Positions 34,800 to 43,086 of a stretch of DNA of 57,863 nucleotides are shown one piece after another. Origin of the DNA: Jejubacter sp036620675 (GTDB lineage: Bacteria; Pseudomonadota; Gammaproteobacteria; Enterobacterales; Enterobacteriaceae). The notes under the pieces were generated by a model that was not told where the DNA came from, did not search any database, and saw only the letters and a list, made by a program, of their open reading frames with translations. Location: NCBI GenBank assembly GCA_036620675.1, contig JAZHEE010000028.1, one strand, 5' to 3'. The position numbers and the translations under genes were made by a program. How positions within the stretch are numbered: position 1 is the first letter of the stretch; each line of letters starts with the position of its first letter.

Positions 34800-37061
34800 A
34801 TGACCATCCGCAACCATACCCTTGGCTTCCCCCGTGTAGGCCTGCATCGCGAACTGAAGAAAGCGCAAGAGAGCTACTGGGCCGGCAACAGCAGCCGTGA
34901 AGCGCTGCTGGAAACCGGTCGTGAACTGCGCGCCCGCCACTGGCAGCAGCAGAAAGACGCCGGTATCGATCTGCTGCCGGTGGGGGATTTCGCCTGGTAC
35001 GATCAGGTGTTGACCACCAGCCTGATGCTGGGAAATGTACCGGCGCGTCACCAGAATGCCGATGGTCAGATTGATATCGATACCCTGTTTCGTATCGCCC
35101 GCGGTCGTGCGCCGAGCGGCGAACCTGCGGCGGCGTCGGAAATGACCAAGTGGTTTAACACCAACTACCACTACATCGTGCCGGAATTCACTCGTGGCCA
35201 GAATTTCCGCCTGGCCTGGACTCAGTTACTGGAGGAAGTGGACGAGGCGCTGGCTCTGGGCCACAGCGTGAAGCCAGTGCTGCTGGGGCCGGTGACGTAT
35301 CTGTGGCTGGGCAAGGTTAAAGGCGAAGCCTTCGATCGCCTGTCGCTGCTACAGGAGCTTCTGCCCGTTTATCAGCAGGTACTGGCTGAGCTGGCGAAAC
35401 GCGGTATCGACTGGGTACAGATTGATGAACCGGCACTGGTGCTGGAGCTGCCTCGCGAATGGCTGGATGCTTACCAGCCTGCCTATCAGGCGCTGGCGGG
35501 TCAGGTCAAACTACTGCTGACCACCTACTTTGAAGGTATTACACCGAATCTGGAAACCATTGCCACGCTGCCGGTGCAGGGGTTGCACGTCGATCTGGTT
35601 CATGGCCGCGATGATGTGAATATCCTGCACCAACGCCTGCCAGCCGACTGGCTGCTCTCTGCGGGGCTGGTGAACGGTCGTAACGTCTGGCGCGCCGATC
35701 TGACGGAAAAACAGGCGCAGATTAAAGGCCTCATCGGTAAACGTGAGCTGTGGGTGGGATCGTCCTGCTCACTGCTGCACAGCCCCATCGATCTCAGTGT
35801 GGAAACCCGCCTGGACGAGGAGGTGAAAAGCTGGTTTGCGTTCGCGCTACAGAAGTGCCACGAGCTTAGCCTGCTGCGCGATGCGCTGAACAGCGGTGAC
35901 AGTGCCGCCATCAGTGAATGGAGCGCGCCGATTCAGGCTCGTCGCCACTCCAGCAGGGTACATAACGCTGCGGTAGCGAAGCGGCTGGCCGCTATCAGCG
36001 GACGCGACAGCCAGCGCACTAATCCTTATCCGGTTCGGGCGGAGGCCCAGCGTGCGCGCTTTAAGCTGCCCGCCTGGCCGACAACCACCATTGGCTCATT
36101 TCCACAGACCACTGAGATCCGCGGCCTGCGCCTGGACTTCAAAAAGGGGCGCCTGGATGCCGGCAACTACCGTACCGGTATCGCAGAGCACATCAAACAG
36201 GCCATTCAGGAACAGGAGCGTCTGGGGCTGGATGTCCTGGTGCATGGAGAAGCCGAGCGTAACGACATGGTCGAATACTTTGGCGAACATCTGGATGGTT
36301 TCGTCTTTACCCAGAATGGCTGGGTACAGAGCTACGGCTCCCGCTGCGTGAAGCCGCCGATTGTGATCGGAGACATCAGCCGCCCGGAACCTATTACCGT
36401 TGAGTGGGCGACTTATGCCCAGTCTCTGACCGACAAGCCGGTAAAAGGTATGCTGACCGGCCCGGTCACCATTCTCTGCTGGTCATTCCCGCGCGAGGAT
36501 GTGAGCCGTGAAATCATCGCGAAGCAGATTGCCCTGGCCCTGCGCGACGAAGTGGCCGATCTGGAAGCGGCGGGCATCGGCATCATCCAGATTGATGAAC
36601 CGGCACTGCGCGAAGGGCTGCCGCTTAAACGCAGCGACTGGCAGGCTTATCTGGAGTGGGCGGTGGACGCGTTCCGCCTTAATGCGGCGGTGGCGCGTGA
36701 CGAAACCCAGATTCATACCCATATGTGTTACTGCGAATTTAACGACATCATGGACTCCATTGCCGCGCTGGATGCCGATGTGATTACCATTGAAACTTCC
36801 CGTTCGGATATGGAGCTGCTGGAATCTTTTGAGGAGTTCGAATACCCGAATGAGATCGGGCCTGGCGTTTACGATATTCATTCGCCTAACGTGCCGGATG
36901 TAGCCTGGATCGAAGCGTTACTGAAGAAAGCGGCGCAGCGTATTCCTGCCGAGCGTTTGTGGGTGAATCCGGACTGTGGTCTGAAGACGCGCGGCTGGCC
37001 AGAAACCCGCGCGGCGCTGGCGAATATGGTTCAGGCTGCGCAGAACCTGCGTAACGCCTGA
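34800..37061 (+). CDS. metE: Cobalamin-independent methionine synthase
   Basis: MetE transfers the methyl group of 5-methyltetrahydropteroyl-triglutamate to homocysteine. The protein has 753 residues, the same as in E. coli, with two barrel domains. Zinc ligands are in HTHMCYCEFND (about 641 and 643), IETSRSDMELLE (about 665) and VNPDCGLKTRGW (about 726). The ATG at 34800 matches the family start MTIRNHTLGFPRVG. It is controlled by MetR and MetJ sites upstream and ends before a strong terminator. Confidence 0.98.
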   Translation: MTIRNHTLGFPRVGLHRELKKAQESYWAGNSSREALLETGRELRARHWQQQKDAGIDLLPVGDFAWYDQVLTTSLMLGNVPARHQNADGQIDIDTLFRIARGRAPSGEPAAASEMTKWFNTNYHYIVPEFTRGQNFRLAWTQLLEEVDEALALGHSVKPVLLGPVTYLWLGKVKGEAFDRLSLLQELLPVYQQVLAELAKRGIDWVQIDEPALVLELPREWLDAYQPAYQALAGQVKLLLTTYFEGITPNLETIATLPVQGLHVDLVHGRDDVNILHQRLPADWLLSAGLVNGRNVWRADLTEKQAQIKGLIGKRELWVGSSCSLLHSPIDLSVETRLDEEVKSWFAFALQKCHELSLLRDALNSGDSAAISEWSAPIQARRHSSRVHNAAVAKRLAAISGRDSQRTNPYPVRAEAQRARFKLPAWPTTTIGSFPQTTEIRGLRLDFKKGRLDAGNYRTGIAEHIKQAIQEQERLGLDVLVHGEAERNDMVEYFGEHLDGFVFTQNGWVQSYGSRCVKPPIVIGDISRPEPITVEWATYAQSLTDKPVKGMLTGPVTILCWSFPREDVSREIIAKQIALALRDEVADLEAAGIGIIQIDEPALREGLPLKRSDWQAYLEWAVDAFRLNAAVARDETQIHTHMCYCEFNDIMDSIAALDADVITIETSRSDMELLESFEEFEYPNEIGPGVYDIHSPNVPDVAWIEALLKKAAQRIPAERLWVNPDCGLKTRGWPETRAALANMVQAAQNLRNA

Positions 37062-37085
37062 GTTCGTTTTGACAGGAAAAGCTCG

Positions 37086-37117
37086 CCCCCGTTCAGGAAG
37101 AACGGGGGCTCTTTTTT
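37086..37117 (+). terminator. Intrinsic terminator after metE
   Basis: CCCCCGTTC (37086-37094) and GAACGGGGG (37100-37108) form a perfect 9-base stem, followed after GCTC by six T. It marks the left edge of the AT-rich accessory segment. Confidence 0.92.
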
Positions 37118-37236
37118 ATATGAAAAAGAGATAAGTAATCTGGTGCCGCTCTGTTTTCTTATTCCCATGACTATTTCTTGATGTCAGCTCGGCGATATGA
37201 TAATCAAATATATGGACGGGTGCAGGGTATATATTT

Positions 37237-37737
37237 ATGGAGCCTAAAGAAGGGCGCCTTACTTTCAGGGCAGAAGGTAATAATCAGCAAGGTAGTATGT
37301 ATTTTTCACGAGTTATTCACGATCCTGGCATATCAGGAGTTGCTGTTGAAAAAGCAAAAAAGATAGCAAAAGGCGTGAAACTATCACATTGTCAGGCAGA
37401 GAAGTTTGTTAGGGATGAAAAGGATAATATAGGTTCTATTACTGAATCTCAGCAGCTAAGATTGTTTGAGATAACATATTTAAAATATCTAAATGATTCA
37501 ATCAGGTTTTATAACAAATATAAATCCAGGGAGTCCGTCAGTTGGCAACAGCTTAACATTGTATTAAAAGATGTTTTTGTTGATATGAAATACCAGGGGA
37601 GACTCCGGGCTGATATGGTCCCGGTGTTTGGCCGGAATAAAGATAGAGATATTGTTAATATGATTCGTGCAGACGGTAGGTTACTATCAGATGAACCAGC
37701 GCGTAATAGAGTGAGATATATTATGGAGGGGAGGTGA
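37237..37737 (+). pseudogene. Remnant of a pesticin/T4-lysozyme-like muramidase
   Basis: The frame of 166 residues resembles the toxin domain of pesticin-type (T4-lysozyme fold) peptidoglycan hydrolases, found in bacteriocins and type VI effectors. It keeps PKEGRLTFRAEGNN with the catalytic-type Glu, MYFSRVIHDPG, EKAKKIAKG, and the C-terminal FVDMKYQG and NRVRYIMEG. After ISGV the expected VTIGxGYD segment with the catalytic Thr and Asp is missing and the frame jumps to VEKAKK, so about 25-30 residues appear deleted in frame. Only a few coding-looking residues precede its ATG before a stop. The DNA is AT-rich, unlike its neighbours. Probably a dead fragment of an acquired effector. The family call is from memory of the motifs. 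Confidence 0.55.
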
Positions 37738-38155
37738 TGTGCCGGTTTGTTATCTATTTTTTATTATGTGTTCCGACTTTTATTGTCAGGGCGTCAGTTA
37801 ATGAAGATTATTTCAAACAAGAAGCACTTGATAGTTGTTATCGGAAGCCCATGTCGGCTGCGGTACAGAATTGCATGATTTATCTTGCAGAAAAATATGA
37901 AAAATAATATGAGGGGAAATATGCAGCATTAATAAAAAAGCAACTGCATCCCAGGAGCTTTTTCATAATTACAGTGAGTTTATCATTTCGATGAAGAATA
38001 TAAAAAAACACTGGCAGAGCTATATTCATGGTGAGTGTCGTACGGCAGCTCTGTTAGATGAGAAAGAGAGTTATGCCTATTATACAGACTATTATTCGTG
38101 CCTGGCTAAGGCTTATAAAGAACGGATTGCGTATTGTCGGGATTATCAATATTAA
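37737..38155 (+). pseudogene. Broken LprI-like (DUF1311) periplasmic inhibitor gene
   Basis: The first frame starts at ATG 37737, overlapping the muramidase stop (a GTG at 37734 is also possible). It encodes a signal peptide and a Cys-containing stretch (SCYRKPMSAAVQNCMIYLAE), stopping at TAA 37905. After that stop the same frame reads YEGKYAALIKK. At a run of six A (37934-37939) coding sense moves to another frame, ATASQELFHNYSEF, which runs to TAA 38153-38155 with Cys in GECRT, YSCLA and AYCRD. One lost A and one nonsense change would explain the break. Cys pattern and size recall LprI lysozyme inhibitors, which pair as immunity proteins with muramidase toxins. Confidence 0.5.
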
Positions 38156-38175
38156 TGACCAGGCTTTTTCTGAAA

Positions 38176-38204
38176 CCCAAACACCAAAAAAACCGGTGTT
38201 TGGG
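38176..38204 (-). terminator. Hairpin between the accessory segment and dlhH
   Basis: CCCAAACACC (38176-38185) pairs perfectly over 10 bases with GGTGTTTGGG (38195-38204), with an A-rich loop. It lies just past the dlhH stop and probably ends that transcript, though the T-tract after the stem is short. Confidence 0.6.
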
Positions 38205-38214
38205 ATAAAGAAAA

Positions 38215-39039
38215 CTACTTATCGGCGCCGTAACGCTCGAACCACATCAGCATACGCCGCCAGCCATCCTCGGCGGACTCTTTGTGGTAGCTGGGCCGGT
38301 AGTCGGCGTTAAAAGCGTGCCCTGCATCGGGATAAACCACAATTTCAGCGCTGGCGTTGGCTGCGCGCAACGCCTGGCGCATACTCTCTACGCTGTCCAG
38401 CGGAATACCGGTATCCTGGGCGCCATACAGACCCAGCACCGGCGCATTCAGATCGGTTGCGATATCGACAGGCTGCTTCGGCCAGTTCAGGGTTTTATCT
38501 CCCGCCAGACGGCCGTACCAGGCCACCGCTGCTTTCAACTGCGGATTATGAGCCGCATACAGCCAGGCGATACGTCCGCCCCAGCAGAAGCCGGTCATCA
38601 GCAGTCGGTTGGCGTTGCCACCGTGTCGCGCCGCCCAACTGGCGACATGGTCGAGATCGGCCATCACCTGGCTGTCCGGCACTTTACTGACCAGCTCGCT
38701 GAACAGCGTGGGAATATCATCCCAGTCGTTGGGATCGCCCTGACGGAAGTACAGCTCCGGCGCCACGGCCAGATAGCCTTCATGGGCCAGGCGGCGGCAC
38801 AGGTCGCGGATGTGTTCGTGTACGCCAAAAATTTCCTGAACCACAATAACCACCGGCAGATTATCCGCGGGCTCTTTGGGGCGGGCGAAGTATGCGGGCA
38901 TCTCCTGGCCCTGGCTGGGAATAGAGGTTTCGCCAGCATGGAGTCCATCCGTAGAAGTATGGATCGCGGTGGTCGCGACGGGGGGCGCCGCCGGTGCGAA
39001 TCCGGCGCCGGGCTTGTTCTGTGTCGTGCTGTCGGTCAT
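38215..39039 (-). CDS. dlhH: Dienelactone-hydrolase family protein YsgA/DlhH
   Basis: The 274-residue cytoplasmic alpha/beta hydrolase has nucleophile Cys in MTGFCWGGRI, Asp in LYGAQDTG and His in DAGHAFNADY. The family opens 4-carboxymethylenebutenolide; the natural role in enterobacteria is unknown. The N terminus up to about residue 30 is variable. It is divergent from udp with about 270 bases between them. Confidence 0.93.
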   Translation of the reverse strand: MTDSTTQNKPGAGFAPAAPPVATTAIHTSTDGLHAGETSIPSQGQEMPAYFARPKEPADNLPVVIVVQEIFGVHEHIRDLCRRLAHEGYLAVAPELYFRQGDPNDWDDIPTLFSELVSKVPDSQVMADLDHVASWAARHGGNANRLLMTGFCWGGRIAWLYAAHNPQLKAAVAWYGRLAGDKTLNWPKQPVDIATDLNAPVLGLYGAQDTGIPLDSVESMRQALRAANASAEIVVYPDAGHAFNADYRPSYHKESAEDGWRRMLMWFERYGADK

Positions 39040-39168
39040 GGCATTCTCCGTACCTGTTTTTTGAGCTATTTTTTAGTCTAATCAATTCACTATAGTCTGA
39101 GACAATAAGGCACGCGCGTGGCAAAAGTCGGCATTCAGCAGACAGGCGGGGGGCGAGGGATTTATGTT

Positions 39169-39184
39169 TGTGAGCTGCGTCACT
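39169..39184. promoter_or_regulatory. Distal CRP site of the udp promoter
   Basis: TGTGA, six bases, TCACT is one mismatch from the CRP consensus. It lies 52 bases upstream of a second CRP site, the spacing seen in CytR/CRP promoters such as deoP2 and udp. Confidence 0.8.
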
Positions 39185-39220
39185 TTATGATTCTATGGCA
39201 ATGAAAGATGTTTCATTTGA

Positions 39221-39236
39221 AGTGAGTAACGTCACG
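39221..39236. promoter_or_regulatory. Proximal CRP site of the udp promoter, with possible CytR operator upstream
   Basis: AGTGA, six bases, TCACG fits the CRP site with two mismatches. The inverted repeat AATGAAA / TTTCATT (about 39200-39217) between the two CRP sites is where CytR would bind together with CRP. Confidence 0.7.
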
Positions 39237-39307
39237 AAAATAACCCACCTGGTTAGTTAGAGTAGCTATGATTTAATCGCAACCCAACTATGACCCAGGA
39301 GTCTGCC

Positions 39308-40069
39308 ATGTCAAAGTCTGATGTTTTCCATCTTGGCCTCACCAAAAGCGACCTGCAGGGAGCGACGCTTGCCATTGTGCCTGGCGATCCGGAGCGGGTG
39401 GAGAAAATCGCCGTACTGATGGAAAATCCGGTAAAGCTGGCCGCGCACCGTGAGTTCGCTACCTGGCGAGCGGAACTGGGCGGTAAAGCGGTGATTGTTT
39501 GTTCTACCGGCATCGGCGGCCCGTCCACCTCTATTGCGGTGGAAGAGCTGGCGCAGTTGGGCATTCGCACTTTCCTGCGGGTGGGCACCACCGGCGCCAT
39601 TCAGCCTCATATCAATGTCGGTGATGTGCTGGTGACGACCGCGTCCGTAAGGCTGGATGGTGCCAGCCTGCACTTCGCGCCGCTGGAGTATCCGGCAGTG
39701 GCCGATTTCGTCTGCACCACGGCGCTGGTCGATGCGGCGAAGGCGTTGGGTGTGGAAACCCATGTCGGCGTGACCGCATCATCCGATACCTTCTATCCGG
39801 GGCAGGAGCGTTATGACACGTTCTCGGGGCGGGTGACTCGCCGTTTCCAGGGCTCGATGGAAGAGTGGCAGCAGATGGGTGTGATGAACTACGAGATGGA
39901 ATCGGCTACGCTACTGACCATGTGCGCCAGCCAGGGGCTGCGTGCCGGGATGGTGGCAGGAGTGATCGTCAACCGTACCCAGCAGGAGATTCCTGACGCC
40001 GAAACCATGAAGCAGACCGAAAGCCACGCCATTAACATAGTGGTGGAGGCCGCTCGTCGTTTACTGTGA
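39308..40069 (+). CDS. udp: Uridine phosphorylase
   Basis: Udp cleaves uridine with phosphate to uracil and ribose-1-phosphate in pyrimidine salvage. The protein has 253 residues, as in E. coli. Visible motifs are VPGDPERV (phosphate binding), the family signature GTTGAIQPHINVGDVLVTT, and MNYEMESATLLT for ribose and base. The ATG at 39308 has AGGAG 7 bases upstream. Control by CRP and CytR is suggested by sites upstream. Confidence 0.98.
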   Translation: MSKSDVFHLGLTKSDLQGATLAIVPGDPERVEKIAVLMENPVKLAAHREFATWRAELGGKAVIVCSTGIGGPSTSIAVEELAQLGIRTFLRVGTTGAIQPHINVGDVLVTTASVRLDGASLHFAPLEYPAVADFVCTTALVDAAKALGVETHVGVTASSDTFYPGQERYDTFSGRVTRRFQGSMEEWQQMGVMNYEMESATLLTMCASQGLRAGMVAGVIVNRTQQEIPDAETMKQTESHAINIVVEAARRLL

Positions 40070-40086
40070 GGCTATTGTTACCCGCA

Positions 40087-40115
40087 AAGCCGGCGGTGGC
40101 CGGCTTGTTTGCCCT
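40087..40115 (+). terminator. Probable terminator after udp
   Basis: AAGCCGGC (40087-40094) and GCCGGCTT (40099-40106) form an 8-base stem with a 4-base loop. The T-rich stretch behind it is interrupted, so termination may be partial. Confidence 0.6.
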
Positions 40116-40186
40116 TTCCTCTTTTCATCTGGACATCTGTACAGCACAATTGAGCCTCGACCCGATAAGTTCGGCAGGAGGCGACT

Positions 40187-41620
40187 TTGGATCTCTCTCT
40201 TTTACTGATGGCGGCGCTGGTACTGGCCGGCGCCGCCGTGGGCTGGCTGGCTGCCAGCCTGCGTACGGCTCAACGCCTGGCGCGAAGCCAGGAGGAACAG
40301 CGCGAAATCTATGGCGAGCTGATGGCCGCGCGCCAGCAACTGAGCCAGGGAGAGTACTGGCGTGAAGAGTGCGAACGGCTGAATGGCGAGCTGCGTCATC
40401 AGATGGAAATTAACCGCGAGCAGGAGGCCGACCTGCGTGAGCTGAGCACTCGCCTGGAAGAGACGCGCCTCAACGCCGAAGAAAAAGTGCGCCAGATGGC
40501 CAACAGCGAACATCGCCTTAGCGAGCAATTCGAAAATCTGGCCAACCGCATCTTTGAGCAGAGCAATCGTCGGGTCGATGAGCAGAATCGCCAGAGTCTG
40601 CATGGCCTGCTGGCGCCGCTGCGCGAGCAACTGGACGGCTTCCGTCGTCAGGTGCAGGACAGCTTCGGCCAGGAGGCGCGCGAGCGCCATACGCTGACCC
40701 ATGAGATCCGTAATCTGCAACAGCTGAATGCACAGATGGCTCAGGAGGCGATAAATCTGACCCGGGCGCTAAAAGGGGATAATAAAATTCAGGGCAACTG
40801 GGGCGAGGTGGTGTTAACCCGGGTGCTGGAAGCTTCCGGACTGCGTGAAGGGTACGAATATCAGACCCAGGTGAACATTCAGCTTGATAACCGTAGCCGG
40901 ATGCAGCCGGATGTGATTGTGCGCCTGCCTCAGGGCAAAGATGTGGTGATCGACGCCAAAATGACTCTGGTTGCCTGGGAGCGTTGCTTCAATGCCGGAG
41001 ACGAGGTGACTCGCGAGGCGGCCCTGAGTGAACATATTGCGTCTGTTCGCAGCCATATTCGCCAGCTAGGGCGTAAGGATTACCAGCAACTGCCCGGGCT
41101 GCGTTCTCTGGACTATGTGCTGATGTTTATTCCGATAGAGCCTGCCTTTCTGGCCGCTATCGAGAAGCAACCAGAGTTGATCGGCGAGGCGCTGCAGCAC
41201 AATATCATGCTGGTTAGCCCCACCACGCTGCTGGTGGCCCTGCGCACCATTGCCAATCTGTGGCGTTATGAGCACCAGAGTCGAAATGCGCAACAAATTG
41301 CCGAACGCGCCGCGCGGCTTTATGACAAGATGCGTCTGTTCGTCGACGACATGTCTGCCATCGGCCAGAGTCTGGATAAAGCCCAGGATAACTATCGCCA
41401 GGCGATGAAAAAGTTAGCCAGCGGTCGTGGCAACCTGCTGGTGCAGGCTGAAGCATTTCGCGGGCTGGGTGTGGAAGTCAAACGCGAGATTAATCCGGAG
41501 CTGGTGGCTAACGCGCTTCAGGATGATGAGGATGCCGCCGCCAGGCTGGCTCAGCAAGATGAAGAAAATGCCCCGGAAACGGACGCGGATCTCCTGCGGC
41601 GCGGGGGCGGGCAAGGGTAA
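40187..41620 (+). CDS. rmuC: DNA recombination protein RmuC
   Basis: RmuC limits recombination between inverted repeats and is predicted to be a nuclease-fold protein. The protein has 477 residues: an N-terminal membrane helix (about 4-22), a coiled coil (about 25-150), and the RmuC core with NWGEVVLTRVLEASGLREG and DVVIDAKMTLVAWE. The start is TTG, set by a strong AGGAGG five bases upstream. The acidic C-terminal tail is variable. Confidence 0.96.
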   Translation: MDLSLLLMAALVLAGAAVGWLAASLRTAQRLARSQEEQREIYGELMAARQQLSQGEYWREECERLNGELRHQMEINREQEADLRELSTRLEETRLNAEEKVRQMANSEHRLSEQFENLANRIFEQSNRRVDEQNRQSLHGLLAPLREQLDGFRRQVQDSFGQEARERHTLTHEIRNLQQLNAQMAQEAINLTRALKGDNKIQGNWGEVVLTRVLEASGLREGYEYQTQVNIQLDNRSRMQPDVIVRLPQGKDVVIDAKMTLVAWERCFNAGDEVTREAALSEHIASVRSHIRQLGRKDYQQLPGLRSLDYVLMFIPIEPAFLAAIEKQPELIGEALQHNIMLVSPTTLLVALRTIANLWRYEHQSRNAQQIAERAARLYDKMRLFVDDMSAIGQSLDKAQDNYRQAMKKLASGRGNLLVQAEAFRGLGVEVKREINPELVANALQDDEDAAARLAQQDEENAPETDADLLRRGGGQG

Positions 41621-41711
41621 TGAACCTTTACATCCTGGCGGTTGAATCGTAGGGCAAAGGCGACCAATCTGTTACACTCCACAAATATTTTATGACTAAG
41701 CGGACTCTGAG

Positions 41712-42467
41712 ATGGCTGAAGATTCACAAGAAACGACACACTTTGGCTACCGCACGGTAGCAAGAGCGCAGAAGGCCGATATGGTGGCGCAGGTGTTCCA
41801 CTCCGTGGCGGCGAAATATGACATCATGAACGATCTGATGTCCTTCGGAATCCATCGCTTGTGGAAACGTTTCACCATCGACTGCAGCGGTGTTCGTCGT
41901 GGCCAGCGCGTGCTGGATCTGGCCGGCGGCACCGGCGATCTGACGGCGAAATTCTCGCGCCTTGTGGGCGAAACCGGCGAAGTGGTGCTGGCAGATATTA
42001 ACGAGTCCATGCTCAAAATGGGTCGTGAAAAACTGCGTAACCTTGGCGTGGTGGGCAACGTGGAATATGTGCAGGCTAATGCTGAAGCGCTGCCGTTCCC
42101 GGATAACACCTTTGACTGCATCACCATCTCCTTCGGCCTGCGTAACGTTACCGATAAAGAAAAAGCGCTGCGCTCCATGTACCGGGTGCTGAAACCGGGC
42201 GGACGCCTGCTGGTGCTGGAATTTTCCAAACCGATTATCGATCCGCTTAGCAAAGCCTACGACGCTTATTCGTTCCATGTTCTGCCGCGCATCGGTGAAA
42301 TGGTGGCCCAGGATGCCGACAGCTACCGCTATCTGGCGGAATCCATTCGTATGCATCCGGATCAGGAAACCCTGAAGTCGATGATGGAAGAGGCTGGCTT
42401 CGAGAAGACGTCTTACTACAACCTGACCGCGGGAATCGTCGCCCTGCATCGTGGCTACAAGTTCTGA
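41712..42467 (+). CDS. ubiE: Ubiquinone/menaquinone C-methyltransferase UbiE
   Basis: UbiE methylates demethylmenaquinone and 2-octaprenyl-6-methoxy-benzoquinol. The protein has 251 residues. The SAM motif is VLDLAGGTGDLTAKF (about 67-81), and the family motif RVLKPGGRLLVLEFSKP and the end GIVALHRGYKF are intact. It heads ubiE-ubiJ-ubiB, with ubiJ 13 bases downstream. Confidence 0.98.
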   Translation: MAEDSQETTHFGYRTVARAQKADMVAQVFHSVAAKYDIMNDLMSFGIHRLWKRFTIDCSGVRRGQRVLDLAGGTGDLTAKFSRLVGETGEVVLADINESMLKMGREKLRNLGVVGNVEYVQANAEALPFPDNTFDCITISFGLRNVTDKEKALRSMYRVLKPGGRLLVLEFSKPIIDPLSKAYDAYSFHVLPRIGEMVAQDADSYRYLAESIRMHPDQETLKSMMEEAGFEKTSYYNLTAGIVALHRGYKF

Positions 42468-42480
42468 ACGGGAGGGGAGC

Positions 42481-43086
42481 GTGCCGCTGACACCCATTAT
42501 CACCGCTACGGTGGAAAATGTACTGAATACCTTTCTGTGGCGGAGCGATGCGTTAAAGTCGCCGCGTCAGCGCCTGAAGGGGCGGACGCTGCGTATTGAG
42601 CTTTCTGGTTTTACCACGCCGCTGGTGCTCTCTTTCAGCGAACAGCAGATCGATGTGCTGGGCGCCTGGGAAGGGGAGGCCGATTGTACGGTGATTACCC
42701 GCCCTGGTACGTTGTCTGAATTACGCGATCGTCAGCAGCTTACTGCGCTGATTAAGAGCGGCGCGCTGGAGGTTCAGGGTGATATTCAGGTGGTTCAGAA
42801 TTTTGTGGCGCTGGTGGATCTGGCGGAGTTCGATCCTGCAGAATTGCTGGCTCCCTGGATCGGCGATATCGCTGCTGAAGGCGTTGGACGCGTTGTGCGC
42901 GGCGGTGCGAAATTCCTGAAAAAACGTCTTGAGCGCGACCGCCGCTATCTGGCCGACGCGTTGACCGAAGAGTGGCGCCTGGCGCCCGGCCCGCTGGAAG
43001 TGGCCTGGTTTGCCGAAGAAACAGATGCCCTGGCGCGCGCGGTGGATGCGTTGAGTAAACGGATGGATCAACTGGAGGGCAAATGA
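42481..43086 (+). CDS. ubiJ: Ubiquinone biosynthesis accessory factor UbiJ
   Basis: The 201-residue protein has an N-terminal SCP2 lipid-binding domain and a C-terminal helical stretch that binds UbiK. It organises the soluble ubiquinone-synthesis complex. I chose the GTG at 42481 because GGAGGGGAG lies directly upstream and the resulting length equals the E. coli protein. The stop overlaps the ubiB start by 4 bases. Confidence 0.95.
   Translation: MPLTPIITATVENVLNTFLWRSDALKSPRQRLKGRTLRIELSGFTTPLVLSFSEQQIDVLGAWEGEADCTVITRPGTLSELRDRQQLTALIKSGALEVQGDIQVVQNFVALVDLAEFDPAELLAPWIGDIAAEGVGRVVRGGAKFLKKRLERDRRYLADALTEEWRLAPGPLEVAWFAEETDALARAVDALSKRMDQLEGK

Noticed and set aside
37178..37366. A 62-residue frame overlapping the muramidase remnant
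   Set aside because: It reads the same DNA in another frame, and the muramidase-like motifs lie in the 37237 frame.
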